Assembly: GCA_014529385.2 (NCBI GenBank)
Contig: CM043950.1
Span: forward strand, 151,718,945 to 151,782,944
Direction: 5' to 3'
Length of the DNA stretch: 64,000 nt
Origin: Adiantum capillus-veneris
Lineage: Eukaryota > Streptophyta > Polypodiopsida > Polypodiales > Pteridaceae
Positions 1-11,463 of this stretch are shown here, one piece after another. Each line of letters begins with the position of its first letter. Positions within the stretch are counted from its first letter, which is position 1. A program made the position numbers and the translations under genes. The notes beneath the pieces are model-generated. The model worked only from the letters and a program-made list of their open reading frames with translations. It was not told where the DNA came from and ran no database searches.

Positions 1-1930
1 TGCAGCAGCCACATCAATGCTATGTTGTACTGATCGTGTCGGCGCTAATCCTGATGGAAAATCATTAGGGAATACATCTTGAAATTCCTTTAATAATTTT
101 TGTAATTGACTAGAAACATTCGCTTGTTTAGAATTAGCAATTGGTGGAATAGAGGAGAGAGAAGCATGCGGCGTTGAGGAATGTTCAACTTACTCAATGT
201 TAGAAAGAACATGAGATAGTGAGTAACACAAGAAAACATGATCTATTTCATTATCAAAAAGGAGCTGCATAAGCTCAGGGGTACAAATCAGTGGTGATGA
301 AGGGATATCTTTTTCTCCTAACAACAACACATGTGCGCCATGGGATTAAAACATCAAGTTGTTGAGCTCATAGCTACGCTTCAGTGACGGTCCTAGGCTA
401 TGCAACCACTCCCTACCAAGAACTACATTAGCCCTTTCCATGTTCATAACCTAAAAATCCAAACAAGTAGAGTACCCTTGTACTTCCAATGGAACAGCTC
501 GGCATTGAGTATCCCATATTTCAGTATCATGTCCAATCATCATTGCTACCTTGTAGTGGTGGATACTAGGAGTTTGAGGCAATTTGAGCTTTTTCACCAA
601 TCTGTAATTGATGAAATTGTGCGTAGCACCGTTGTCTACCAAGATGTGCACCTTGTGCCCTTGCAGATATCCGTGCATACGTACTAACTCATGTGGTCCA
701 AAGGTTGGTTGCCACATGGAAGCTGTGAGATAGCATTCATGCACCACCTCCATGTGTGTTACTTCCACTGTAGAGAACCTTGAAGAAGACTCGAGAGGCA
801 ACAGTTGCACCGTGTGCACTGCTTTCTCCTTTCCCTGAGCAACAGATTTCTCCTTGGGACAATCCTTTTTTCCATGACCTCTTCCTAAACATTGAAAACA
901 TAACTTTTCTTTCTTTGCTTTATCAAAATCCTCAGGAGAAAGAGGACCCCTTGGGTTTTTTAGATGCATCTGAATTAGCAACTAGAAATTTTCTTTTATT
1001 GTGCCCATAATGAGTGCGTGTATTACCATGTATACTAGCAAGCACATGACTATTATGTGTTTTCTTCTCATCAGGATCATCATGAATATGTGCTTTCACT
1101 ATGGCTTCCTCAAGTGTCTTAGGGTCTTGGGCCTTGACATACTTCTTAAGCTTGGGTGTCAGACCTTGTATGAACCCCCACACTTGTTGAAAGGTATCCA
1201 AGCCTTCCAACTTGAGGATAACATCCCGATAGTGAGAGATATATTCAAGGATTGATGGGTATTGGCGCATGGAACATGTGTCCCAAGCCGTCCAATTCCA
1301 ATCGGCCTCATTTGTAGGCAAAAATTCCTTGCTAAACATTGCTTCAAAAGCTGCCCAACTCTATGGTATGATGTTCTTCTCCTTGAGAGAGACCCACCAT
1401 TTGTAGGCCTTGCCTTGCAGAGTTAAGCTAGTTTGCAGAGCTTTGACTGCATCTGGAGTACGTCGCAAGGCGTGAATTCCATCCCACTTGTTGAGAAAGA
1501 TATTCACTGCATCCTTATTGCGGTCTCGTTCTTCTCCCTTGAAGATTGGTGGTTTAAAGTTCTTTAACAGGTCATCCATCTCTTTGGCAGTGAGAGTATG
1601 CAACGTATCAGCAATTGGGCCTTGCCCTTGTGTGTCAACGTGCTCATGCATGTGGGTGTCAGCAGGACTCTTAGATTGTTGATGCATTAATTGAATTACT
1701 AATGTGGATAGTTTAGTAACATTTTCATTTAAAGCTTTAAAATTTTCATCCATCACTGTCATGCGTGTCTAAAGTGCATGAAATTCTTGCATATCAAGCA
1801 ATTCATAAGTATCTTCTCCTGCCATAGCGTCGCGGGTACTCTCCTTGAGAGGATCCAGCCACGGGCCATCATTGGTAGGATTAGGAGTACTTTGCTCAAA
1901 TTCGAATGTCATATTGATATCCGAATGCAT
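1..1930 (-). pseudogene. Ty3/gypsy gag-protease remnant (minus strand, runs off left edge)
   Basis: Reading the minus strand from an ATG at 1930, the frame encodes a gag N-terminus, the retrotransposon gag domain (about 1340-932), a CCHC zinc knuckle (CFQCLGRGHGKKDC, near 890), and a retropepsin-like aspartic protease with DNGATHNF near 630. Near the left edge it enters the linker before reverse transcriptase. Gag packages the element RNA and the protease matures the polyprotein. The frame is broken by TAG at 1771-1769, TAG at 1363-1361, a frameshift near 980 and TAG at 453-451, so it is a pseudogene. The same family recurs at 41,237-44,167, with matching protease and zinc-knuckle text. The remaining pol lies outside the window or is lost. 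No LTR is visible on the right side: another sequence begins by about 1,980. Confidence 0.9.
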
Positions 1931-2127
1931 GGCTACACAGTGCGGTGAAAGAAGTACTCAGAAACAATATCTGATAGTGAGAGCACTCGCAAAGTATAGA
2001 AGCCTTGCTAACTCCATCAAAATTGGAGGTGGTTCCCTTGCCGAGGTTGCCATTTAGAGTGGCTCCAGTTGTGCAAGAGGTGGAGACAATTCCAGATCGG
2101 GCAAGAGAAGTAATACATAGTCAAGGT

Positions 2128-2859
2128 ATGGATGTTCATCATTCTTTGAAGGATGGTAAAGACCAGAGGGTACGATTTGCAGATGAAGTCAAGGCAATAA
2201 AGCTAGAGGAGATTCTAGAGTTGGAGACAGAAGATGAGGTTGAGCCAAGCGAGTGCAGCTTCACAGATGCAGATACAAGCTGGGAAACAGAGTCAACCCA
2301 GTCCAGGTATGAAGAGTATAATCTTTTGCATGTGCATGGAGATATGGTGGATATTTCTGAAGACCAGGGAGCAGTGCATGCTGATGTGCCTAGTGAGGAT
2401 CAACTGGAGGAGTCTATGTCCCCCTATGAGGATATACAGCTAGAAATGGTGCAGGATTTATCCAAATGGGGTGATGCGGCCTGGCTTATGGATGAGGACC
2501 AGGATGATGCAGTGTGGGGAGAGTTTCTCTCTACCTTGGCAGAGCATGATGAAGTGCTAGAAGAGACAGTTGAGGATGAGAGGCAAGTGGAGAAGGAGGC
2601 ATTAGTTGAAGAAGAAGATCTTAATGATGCTATTAGAGAGGAGTGTACGGGTTCAGAGGAGGTGGAGAGTCCAATGCATCAAAGATTTTCTATGGAGAAG
2701 GAAAGAGATGTCAAAGGGGAGTCCAAGCTGTCAAAAGAGGTATGCAATACCTGGTTGAAATATATGCTTGTAAGTCAATCAGTGAGCTATGTTATCAATC
2801 AGATACGGAGTTCCATGGAGATGAAATCTGCTTTACATGGTTGGGAGGGAGGGTCGTAA
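2128..2859 (+). CDS. Acidic hypothetical protein, 5' end apparently truncated
   Basis: The frame is open from 1981 (just after a TGA) to the TAA at 2859. The first in-frame ATG is at 2128, giving 243 residues. The product is strongly acidic (many Glu/Asp, runs such as EEEDLND) with scattered Trp, and has no signal peptide, membrane segment or motif I recognise. The open frame upstream of the ATG and the abrupt change from the gypsy remnant at about 1,950 suggest the 5' part was lost. A purine-rich stretch (gttgggagggagggtcg) overlaps the 3' end. This could be a polypurine tract, which would make the ORF the last coding part of an LTR element, but no LTR pair was found. It could equally be a stray open frame. 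Function unknown. Confidence 0.35.
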   Translation: MDVHHSLKDGKDQRVRFADEVKAIKLEEILELETEDEVEPSECSFTDADTSWETESTQSRYEEYNLLHVHGDMVDISEDQGAVHADVPSEDQLEESMSPYEDIQLEMVQDLSKWGDAAWLMDEDQDDAVWGEFLSTLAEHDEVLEETVEDERQVEKEALVEEEDLNDAIREECTGSEEVESPMHQRFSMEKERDVKGESKLSKEVCNTWLKYMLVSQSVSYVINQIRSSMEMKSALHGWEGGS

Positions 2860-5800
2860 TTGTTAGTTGGTGCAGATGGTATGATTAAAGAGCTAGATGC
2901 ATTGGTTGCTTCAAGTATTATGCTTACAGAACCAGGTGTGTTGATGAGACTGGTAATGGTGCGGAGAAGTGCTAAGGTGATTTGGGCATATAGTGTCCAT
3001 GGTTGGTTACGGTCATGGGTGAAGCACTATTGAACGGTGCTACAGATGGATGGAAGGAGTCAGTGCCAGGTTTTTGATCCAAGTGGAAGCTATGTGATGT
3101 AGGGGGTGCGGTAACCCACTTGAGGTTATGCAGTAGTTGGCAAGAGTAGGGTCTTGTACATATGGTAGGCCTTTCGCGGTTTGCCACAGTTTTGGATAGG
3201 GTTTGCCAATTTTTTGTAGTTGGTAGAGGAACAAAGATGCTTTTTGGTTGAACATGAATGTTCAACAGGGGGGTAGGGCAATGATGGTGTGGCCAAAGTG
3301 CGTTGACCGTAGTAGAGGTCACAGGAAGTGGTGTGTCTATTTATAGATGCATGGTAGAAGGCTAGAGCAAATGGGAAGAGCCTGAACAGGCAAGTAGCAG
3401 CAGAGATGTATGCTTTTTGTGGTTTTATAGGCCAAAAGGGCTCTAGATAGTGTCTAACAGGGTGGCAAGTGAAGAATGTCCGAGGTGTTGGTTCTTGTCT
3501 TGAGGATGTAGAGCTTGAAGTTCTGAAGGAGCAGGTCCAGACGGCTTGTCAAACGGAGCCGCGGTGTGCAACATATGGGGCTTAGAAGTTAGAAGTGATT
3601 GCGGATCCGAGACGGATAGGCCAAGTGATGCCAGGTGGTCTTAGCCAGTTTGGAGCTATGGGTGTGTAGTGTTTGATTTATGAAGTGTGTCGATCTTTTC
3701 AAATCGTCGATCGGAGTCCTGGATGGCAAGATACGGCCGAGAAAAATTTTGTCGTGGCCCAGGTTTGTGCCGGGTTGGTCGCCTCATTATGTGTGCCATC
3801 TAAGGTTTATGAAGCTTTTCCAACTTTTGGATGCATTCTATGCAGTGTACGGGGCTAGCAGAAAGTGACGGTGTCTTAAACGGAGTCTAGACAGACAAGT
3901 TAGAGTAGTTGGAAGTTAATGATGGTGGCCAACCGGGGGCAATCTAATGTTTCTCGCCATTATTGTTGCTTTGGTTTTCACGCCAGGCAGGGTGGAATGG
4001 GATACAGCTTGCCCAGGTTAAAGTGAAAATTCAAGGCTTTTGTGAGGATTTTATAGGTCCAGGGTCAGATCACCGAGCCACAAATGGCAGGAGGTTGAAA
4101 CTGCAAAGAAATTCTTTTTTTGTGCGGTGACTTTTTTGTAAAACTTGGAAGGCCTTGGAGGCTAAAGGCTCAAGGGATACCATGTGGCGGGGGTTCTACC
4201 CCATATGCGCAAGCAAGAGGGGCAATTGGCAGGGTATTTATGCTGTAGACGGATCCAATTTGGGACATCATGAGGCATGGGGCTCCTTGGGAGTTGGAAG
4301 CTATGGCGGACTGCCCCACTAGCTCTGTGTGGTGGTGCAGTGGGCATCCGCTGGCGCCGGTCGTGGGTGGCGTCACTCGCGTGGGACAGTTGATGATGTG
4401 GCGCTTGCTTGGGGTGATTTCCCCGCTCGTAGGGGCAAAAGGCTTTTTAAGGGCAAGGTTTGGGAGCACCGACTACGCGGTCAGTGCCCCGCTTAGAGAG
4501 GTGGTTCACATGGGATGCTTGGTGCTCAAGAGAGGGGTGCCAAAAATAGCAAGGGGACGGCCTGTCACACGCCATGCAAGGCTAAAGATAGGGGATTTGG
4601 CCAAAAATAGAGTGGGGAAGCCTCACACGCCCAATAAGGGGGGTGGTTTTCTGGAGAAGAGCTCTTGGGGAGAGCCAAGGAAGAAGAAGAGGAGGTTCGT
4701 TTTCTTGCTCAAGAGATGTTTTCAGCCAGAGGAGAAGGAGTCAAAGGGGTGTTCCCGAGCTCCCAAGGCAGGACAAAGGCGAGCTCTCTTTTGGAGCAGA
4801 GGTGCCATCAAAGAGGTTCTTTTTTTCCGTGCTCTCATCGAGGAGAGTTGCACGAGGGGTGAACCCAAAGTTGCCATTTTTCATTGTTGCTCGCGGTCTC
4901 CATGCTGAGCCGGTTGTAGGAGGTTTTGATGATGTTGTAGATTATGTTTTTTTTCCATAATCGAAGCAAATCATACTGATTTCTTGTGCCGTTTCTTCCC
5001 TTTACCATCCTTCTTCTTTCTGCACTGTTCCGACAACCTGGTGTCGGTGTTGGAGATGTGTGTGCCTCTCCCGGCCTCTATGTGTGAGAGAGAGAAAGAG
5101 AGAGCGGTGTGTGTTGCGGCACGATCGTAAACGGTGTGGATTGCTATCGATTGTGCGAGTTTCAAAGGTGAACTCTAGTGGATTGGGGTGCAGTGATTAT
5201 CCTGTGCTATAAAGAGGCAGACTGTTTGGGTTCTGGGTGTGTTCGTCGTTCCCCCCATCCTGCATATTCAAGAGTGTTACTTTGTTTCGATTTCTTTAGA
5301 GACGTAAATGAGAGAGGGAAATGAGTATTTTGAAGATCTTGTAGAGATTAAAAGTGTTTTTTGATATTTTGTATTAGATATAAGAAGTTTTTTGAGAGTT
5401 TTTGAAATTTTAAGACTATTTTGAATATTTTGACAAAATGTTATGAGAATTTTCCTATTTTTTTGTCTTTAAAAATATTTGTAAGGTTAGTGCGAGGAGT
5501 AATTCAAAAACTTTGGAAAAAAAATATAGAACATAATATAAAATTTTATTAAAGATGAGAAGTATATTAACAATTTTTTATATCTGAAGAGTATTTTGAT
5601 AATTTTTGTAAATTACAAGTGAAACTTGGTTAATTGATATGACATTTATCTTTTATATATGTTTTTATGACAAAAAAGATAATGTAAAATTTGATAGATA
5701 TGATGAAAATTTGTACACAAAATACTCTCAACAACTGCATTATCAATCAAGTATCTCGTGTACATAGTCCACATTTATAGCACTCAATTAAACATTAAAA

Positions 5801-6262
5801 ATAAATTGTCCGATAAATGACTTGAACGTCATAAATATGCATAAACATATGCTTTTAAATGAGAGACACTTTTTCAATCGCATTATCGATCGAGTGCTAC
5901 TCAAATCTAAAGAAATCTATTAAGTACGAGTCTCGTATGGTCGCGTGATCGATCAATATCCATATATTGCCTATGCAAGGGGAAGGGAAGTTGACTCACC
6001 GTAATGATACTTTTTTCGTCGTGCTACTTAGATACAGTACACATACAGTGCGTCTTCCCACATAATCGAGGTAGTTTACCCATGGTAAGCACTTTTTCGA
6101 AGAACAGCTAACACACACCCTCGTTGTGTGGCCAGCTACCCCATTATTATGACACACGATACGCTACCACACAATCCATACCACCTAACGTACACTTCAA
6201 CATATGGGTCGTGTGTTCTGCTACTCTGTGCTGGTTTTAGAACTGAGAAAGAAGCTGAGTAA
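2860..6262. other. Noncoding stretch; no gene recognised
   Basis: About 3.4 kb without a convincing gene. 2,900-5,280 is of mixed composition and includes an open frame at 4,270-4,908 that looks accidental: low-complexity, basic, no family. A TATA-like TATAAAG lies at 5,208-5,214, and a short GA-rich run at about 5,083-5,104. A long terminal repeat belonging to the element upstream is possible but unproven. 5,300-6,240 is AT-rich with no open frame of note. Confidence 0.5.
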
Positions 6263-6359
6263 TTGGCTAAACAAAAGGAGGGAGGCCCAAACTGGTTGCT
6301 TTCAAACGATCAACAAGTCAAAAAGTGGAATCTTGGCTCAGAGGAGAACCTTCGAATGA

Positions 6360-8290
6360 TCAAAATTAATAAGCATATGAAGCCAGAGATCAAGGAGAAA
6401 CCAAAGGCACTGTTCCAAAAATACAAAGTCGTATTTTTTAGGGAACATATTGATCTTAAAGGAGTAGATCTAGAGGTGTTCCCAACATTGAATACCACTA
6501 GAACTAGATGCCATCATAGTATGGCTACAGAGATACAAGATGAACCTCAACTATGCCAAGAAAGTCAAGGAGGTGATAGACAAGCTTCTAAAGGCAGGGT
6601 TCATAACAAAAGTGGCAAGCAGCGACTAATTATTTCCAATAGTGGTAGTTCCCAAGAAGAATGGAAAGCTAAGGGTATGGAATTTAAATGCTCAGACCAT
6701 CAAGAACCCTTTTCCACTACCCTTCATAGACATGTTGCAAAACGAGATTGTAGGCCATGAAATGTACAATTTTATGGACGAATACAATGGCTACAATCAT
6801 CTTAAGATTGCAACTAAAGATTGGGTCAAAACCACATTTATCACTAAGTGAGGACAATTTATGTATCTAGTAATGCCATTTGGACTTTGCAATGCTCCAA
6901 CAACCTCCCAAAGATGCATGATGGAGATATTCAATGAGTTTCTACACAATTTTTTGGCCATATTTGTAGGCGATTTTACCATCTTCTCCACAGAGAAGAT
7001 GCATTTACTATTCTTGCATATGGTCTTCAGCTTATACATTAGAATGTGAGGATGAGGATCCTAATTTAGAATCTATAATTAATATAGAAAATAAAATTGA
7101 AATTTTAGGAGGTGAGAGGTGTAGAGAGAAAAGAATATACCTAAATCCTTTCAAATCAATGTTCATGGTATGGAAAGGACAACTTCTCAGACACTTTGTT
7201 TCCAAAAATGGTATTGAAATGGTTAGTGATCGACAAGGTTAAATGTGTTCAACAAGCCAGAGCACTAACAACAGTGTCTGAATTGAGTTCTTTTTTGGGT
7301 TACATCAATTTCGATTTATTCATATGTTTGCAGCCAAAGCACTTTCTTTGTATGAACTAACCAAGAAAGGCAATTAGTTCAATTGGACCCAGAAATGTAA
7401 GCAATGTTTCCAATGCCTAAAAGATGCGATCAACGGGAAGCCAGTTCTTTGACAACCAGATTGGGATGTAATCTTTCATGTGCATATTAATGCATTTGAA
7501 ATGACGACACGAGCCATATTGCCGAGCCTGATGGGAAGACAGACTACCCAGTCTACTTTGCCAATCACAAGTTTATCTTGGTTGAACAAGGATACTCTAC
7601 TACTGAAAGAGAAGCACTGAGAATGGTGTTCAGTGCCACCAAATTCACATATTATCTGGTGGTAAAATTGTTTCACTTTTATGTGGATCATCAAGCTCTG
7701 ATATTTCTAATCAAGAAGGTCATTATTCATGAAAGATTGATTAGATGGATGATGTTCTTAATGGAATTTGAATTTAAGATCTACCATAAGCCAGGGAAGA
7801 CCCATTGTGGTGCTGATTTTCTTTCCAAAATTACAAAAGGGTTCATCGTTAAGAGAGGAACCAGTATACTGAATTATTCCAAAGCAAAGTTGAAGATGGA
7901 ACAAATCTAGAATGGAAAGAGGATTATGATTACCTTGAAAAGGGAGGATTCCTAGAGGATTGGTCTCAAGCAAAGAAAAAGGCACTAATTACAAAGGATC
8001 TGAATTTTACCATCATTGGAGGAGCTCTTTACAGATTGGGTATTGATGGTGTGCTTTGAAGGTGTGTGCCAATGCAAGAAAGGATGCAAGTCATCACTGA
8101 GCCTCATTGTGGAGATGAAGGTGGACATTTCTTCACTGATATCACTTATAAGAAAATTCTACAAGCAGGCCTCTGGTGGCAAACTATGATGGCAGATGTC
8201 AGAGCATTTTGCAAGACTTGTGACATTTATCGGTAGAGGCCACAAAGACTCCTTGTGATTCGAACTTCATCAAACAAGTAATCACCACTT
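6360..8290 (+). pseudogene. Ty3/gypsy pol remnant (RT, RNase H, start of integrase)
   Basis: Scattered frames spell a Ty3/gypsy pol in the correct order. The RT entry is at 6,540-6,670 (VVVPKKNGKLRV), followed by the RT core (FPLPFIDM, YLVMPFGLCNAPTT) to about 7,000. RNase H follows at 7,578-7,900 (YSTTEREAL, FYVDHQALIFLI, KPGKTHCGADFLS). The integrase HHCC zinc domain is at 8,095-8,225 (HCGDEGGH ... CKTC). The family normally reads FVDDF at the RT active site; here it is FVGDF (about 6,964), so an essential aspartate is lost. Several frameshifts and stops, for example TGA at about 6,849 and TAG near 8,235, also disable it. The catalytic part of integrase and both LTRs are missing. It differs from the two minus-strand gypsy remnants and from the intact element at 49-58 kb. 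Confidence 0.85.
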
Positions 8291-8789
8291 TTGACCCTAA
8301 CAAGTGAACAGCAGATGTCAATGGGATTTCATTGGACGTTACCAAACGAGAGTTGGCCCATGTTTTTAAGCTACCAGATACCAACAAGGCTACACCAAGT
8401 ACAACTAATGAGGTCAGTCAGCATTTAAAAGAAGATGAACAAGCTAAAAAGAAGAGAAAGTCAGAAGGGCAAGACATGCCAATAGCAGCACTTGAGTGCA
8501 GTCCAGCATACAGGTTCATCGATGAGGCAATCAGTCTAAAAAATAACGCTACAATTTTTAAAAATTGTTCACCATGCTGTTGGCTAAAATTCACAGTCGC
8601 AAAGCTAGTATCAACATCAATCAATTCTTGTACACTAGTGTCATGCAACAAACGGCCAAGGTTAAGCCTTAAAACCTATTTGAGGCCTGGTACGCATGGC
8701 TCTATTGGAAAAATTGCTCGCCACCACATGAGAATGTTTAGAAGATATGGACAAGGCCAACTATTGAGAGTTCAAAGAAACAAAGAATT

Positions 8790-8861
8790 GCACCCTCCGT
8801 TCAAATCGATGGGGGGGAGTATATGTCTCATGAATTTAATGCATTTCTAGCTAGTAATGGT
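8790..8861 (+). pseudogene. Copia integrase fragment (about 70 bp)
   Basis: This short stretch closely matches 60,609-60,677 in the copia remnant at 59-62 kb: shared text includes gggggggagtatatgtctca and gcatttctagctagt. In that element the segment encodes the integrase motif around FDLGGEYMSHE. Here it is an isolated scrap in unrelated sequence with no copia domain on either side, so it was left by a deletion, template switch or filler-DNA repair. Confidence 0.75.
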
Positions 8862-9729
8862 GAAGACACTGAGATTGATCAGATAGCTGAAGGAAAAGGC
8901 AAAGAGTTGGCAATGATAGGAAGTAAAAGATGGGCACCCAAAATAGATGCAAGTCCCTCTGGTAAGAAGCAATAGACCACAGCTCTGCTAGAGAAGTTTG
9001 GGGCCCGCGTATAGAAACCAGGTGGAACCAGTCAACAAAAGCCAATAGAAGTATCCTCTATTCTCCAAAGAAAATTAGATGCTCTCATCGCTAAAAATGC
9101 ATTAATGGAGGAGAAAAATGAAATAGCTCAACAGGCATTGAACACTCCAAGACCATGCTGAACCTGAAAAGGGATGATTACAGAACACTGCACAATTCTT
9201 GCAATCTAATGAAGAAAGTTATCCTTGAGAAGTATATTTATCAGTCATTGCTGGAGATTGTGGATGCAGATGGTGATTTGACCCTCAATATGTCTTATCT
9301 ACACAAGGTCGTGGAAATCTATTCAGACAGAACTCCAACACAAGACAAAAGAGTACAACACGACGCTGGTCAATGAATCCATCACGGACTTCCTCACTCA
9401 ATCAAGAAACACAAGACGAAGACTATGACAAAGGTGAGGATGAACCTGAAGATAAAGGGGAAGACACCACCAACATGGCGAGGATAATGATGATGATGAT
9501 GCGGACAAAGATACTCCACCAACTCATCCATCACCAAGCTCAGCTATAGGGGGGTCGGAGCCTGATAAGGACCAGAGCGCTCTGGTGGAGCAATGGACGG
9601 TGATGCTGGCAGACAACAAAAAGGAGGGAACAAATCCCAACATCAGACACCACCAGCTGACCAGCAACCCCAATTCACAAGAAGTTTTGGACAGATTCTC
9701 ACAATAATTCCCACATTATGACTTACCTC

Positions 9730-9809
9730 AACATCATGAGCTTCTGTTTGGGAGGCACGGCATACCTAGCTAGGTATGCGGTGCCTCCGGAACAGAAGCT
9801 CATGATGTT
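9730..9809. repeat. 80-bp palindrome with no loop
   Basis: The arms 9730-9769 and 9770-9809 are reverse complements at 37 of 40 positions, with no spacer. The centre reads gcatacctagctaggtatgc. Transcribed, it would fold into one long hairpin. It could be a fold-back or MITE-type insertion, the end-to-end junction of two inverted copies, or a small-RNA hairpin. No flanking target duplication is obvious. Confidence 0.85.
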
Positions 9810-11463
9810 ATGTCTTGTATGAAAAACACTGAAAAAGGCTCCCTTTTCCTACATGAGAAAATTTCTAAATCTTCTTGTGCAAGGATAGCAGGTTGGTTTG
9901 AGTTTACAGAAAGACAAGGATAAGTACGTTATCCCTGACTCATATTCCAATTATGATCACACCCATTCCACTGAGTTGTTCACTCTCAATAAACAACTAA
10001 GAAAGCAGAAAGCCCTTCAGATACACGAGTTCTTGCATGATGAAACTATCTACACATGAGCGATTTCAGATGTTATATGTGTGGGGGCCAAGCCGATGAT
10101 AAATGACTGGAAATCACTCAGTTATCATAATCAATAAGTTTTTCAATTGCCTCCACACCCAAGCTGTGCCTAGGTGCTAGAGAGAGTGTCATAATGGTGT
10201 ATGACTACTGATGATAAGGCAGTAAACACTTATCTCAAGGACCCCTTTGATGATTTTATCAACTTTTGGAGTGCACCTTAAAAGTGCTTTTAGGCACCAA
10301 ACCTACTTATCAATGTATGAAAGACATTCGTGTCCAACTGAAAGAGATATTGGTTCAAATGCAAGGTGCCAGAGGTGTATTGGACTAGTGGGTCCATGCA
10401 CTACTTGAAAATATCGCTACCAATAGCAGAGTGCCAAAGACTCGAATGCCTCTAAGAGAACAAGAGCAGAACCTAAAGATTCTATATCATCTTATCAGAA
10501 TCACTTGCAAGATGATACAACAAGAAAACCAAACGGTTATAAACTTCTTAGAGTTTGTTCCTGGCTCACATGTGTTGCTCTATGCTATTCTTGCCAAGGA
10601 GGAAGAACTACCACGATTCTTTCCTACATTATACCCAAGATACATTGAACCTGCTGATAACCAAAAATACATTGTCAATCAATTCAGAGAATGGTACAAG
10701 GTCAGCAAGATGAATGGGCTGCATGGTGAGCGGCTCTGAACAAGGCTGAAGAAAAACTGGTAATCAATGAGTCTAAGGCAGACTTCTGAAATTTTCGATT
10801 GAACATGGGTCAATGGAGAAGCCAGATCGATACCTTGATCAAAATCACTAATGAATTAATTCACTTGAATGTTGAAGCCTCTAAAACCTAGAAAAGGCAC
10901 TAGGAAAACAAAGCAGCCTCTGAGCCACAATTTAGCAGGATGGCTAAGGTCCTCTTTGAGGCAAGACTGAAAGGTATCCAACCGATGCTAGTAGGATGGT
11001 TACACACAATCTCCTTTTGTCATAAGATGGCTAGAACTCAGCTTATTAAAGGCAAGAACACTTTGTATGATGCTGAGACAAAGCCATGGGAGCCCTTGAG
11101 ATCGAGATGAAGATTGAATGCAGAGATTAACTCGAGCATGAAGCAATCTATAGATTGATCCAAAAAGAAAGGGTTGATTCCATTGCTCTAGTCAATACAC
11201 CACCTAGAGTCCTCTATAGACCACCAAAGAAGAAAGCTCCAGATAAGAAGAAGTGGGTCCGCTAGACTAACAATGTTTAAATGATCATAGCCTTTTAGAA
11301 AATTTTGGTATACACCAAAATTCCAAAAAACAGGAAGGAATATAGATGGTGGGAACAAAACTACTTAGCATCAATTGGACTCCTAACTCTAGGAATAGTT
11401 ACCGCAATACCTAGTGCAATGCACAGCCTGTCAGAAGTCCACTCAAAAAGCTATATATTGGAT

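Larger units (their letters stand above)
8291..11463. other. Decayed DNA with small unrecognised open frames
   Basis: No gene I can name. Short open pieces occur at 8,332-8,850, 9,155-9,376 (73 codons) and 10,446-10,739 (about 97 codons; helical, with PRYIEPADNQ). None shows a known domain, and stops separate them. The Lys/Glu-rich stretches look like a broken retroelement or a broken host gene. A copia integrase scrap and a large palindrome inside this stretch are listed separately. Confidence 0.4.

Noticed and set aside
4270-4908. 212-codon open frame on the plus strand
   Set aside because: Basic, low-complexity text with no family, no intron signals and no conserved neighbour; probably chance.
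2860-5280. A long terminal repeat after the acidic ORF
   Set aside because: A purine-rich tract and a TATA-like box are present, but no second copy and no target duplication were found; left as unassigned.
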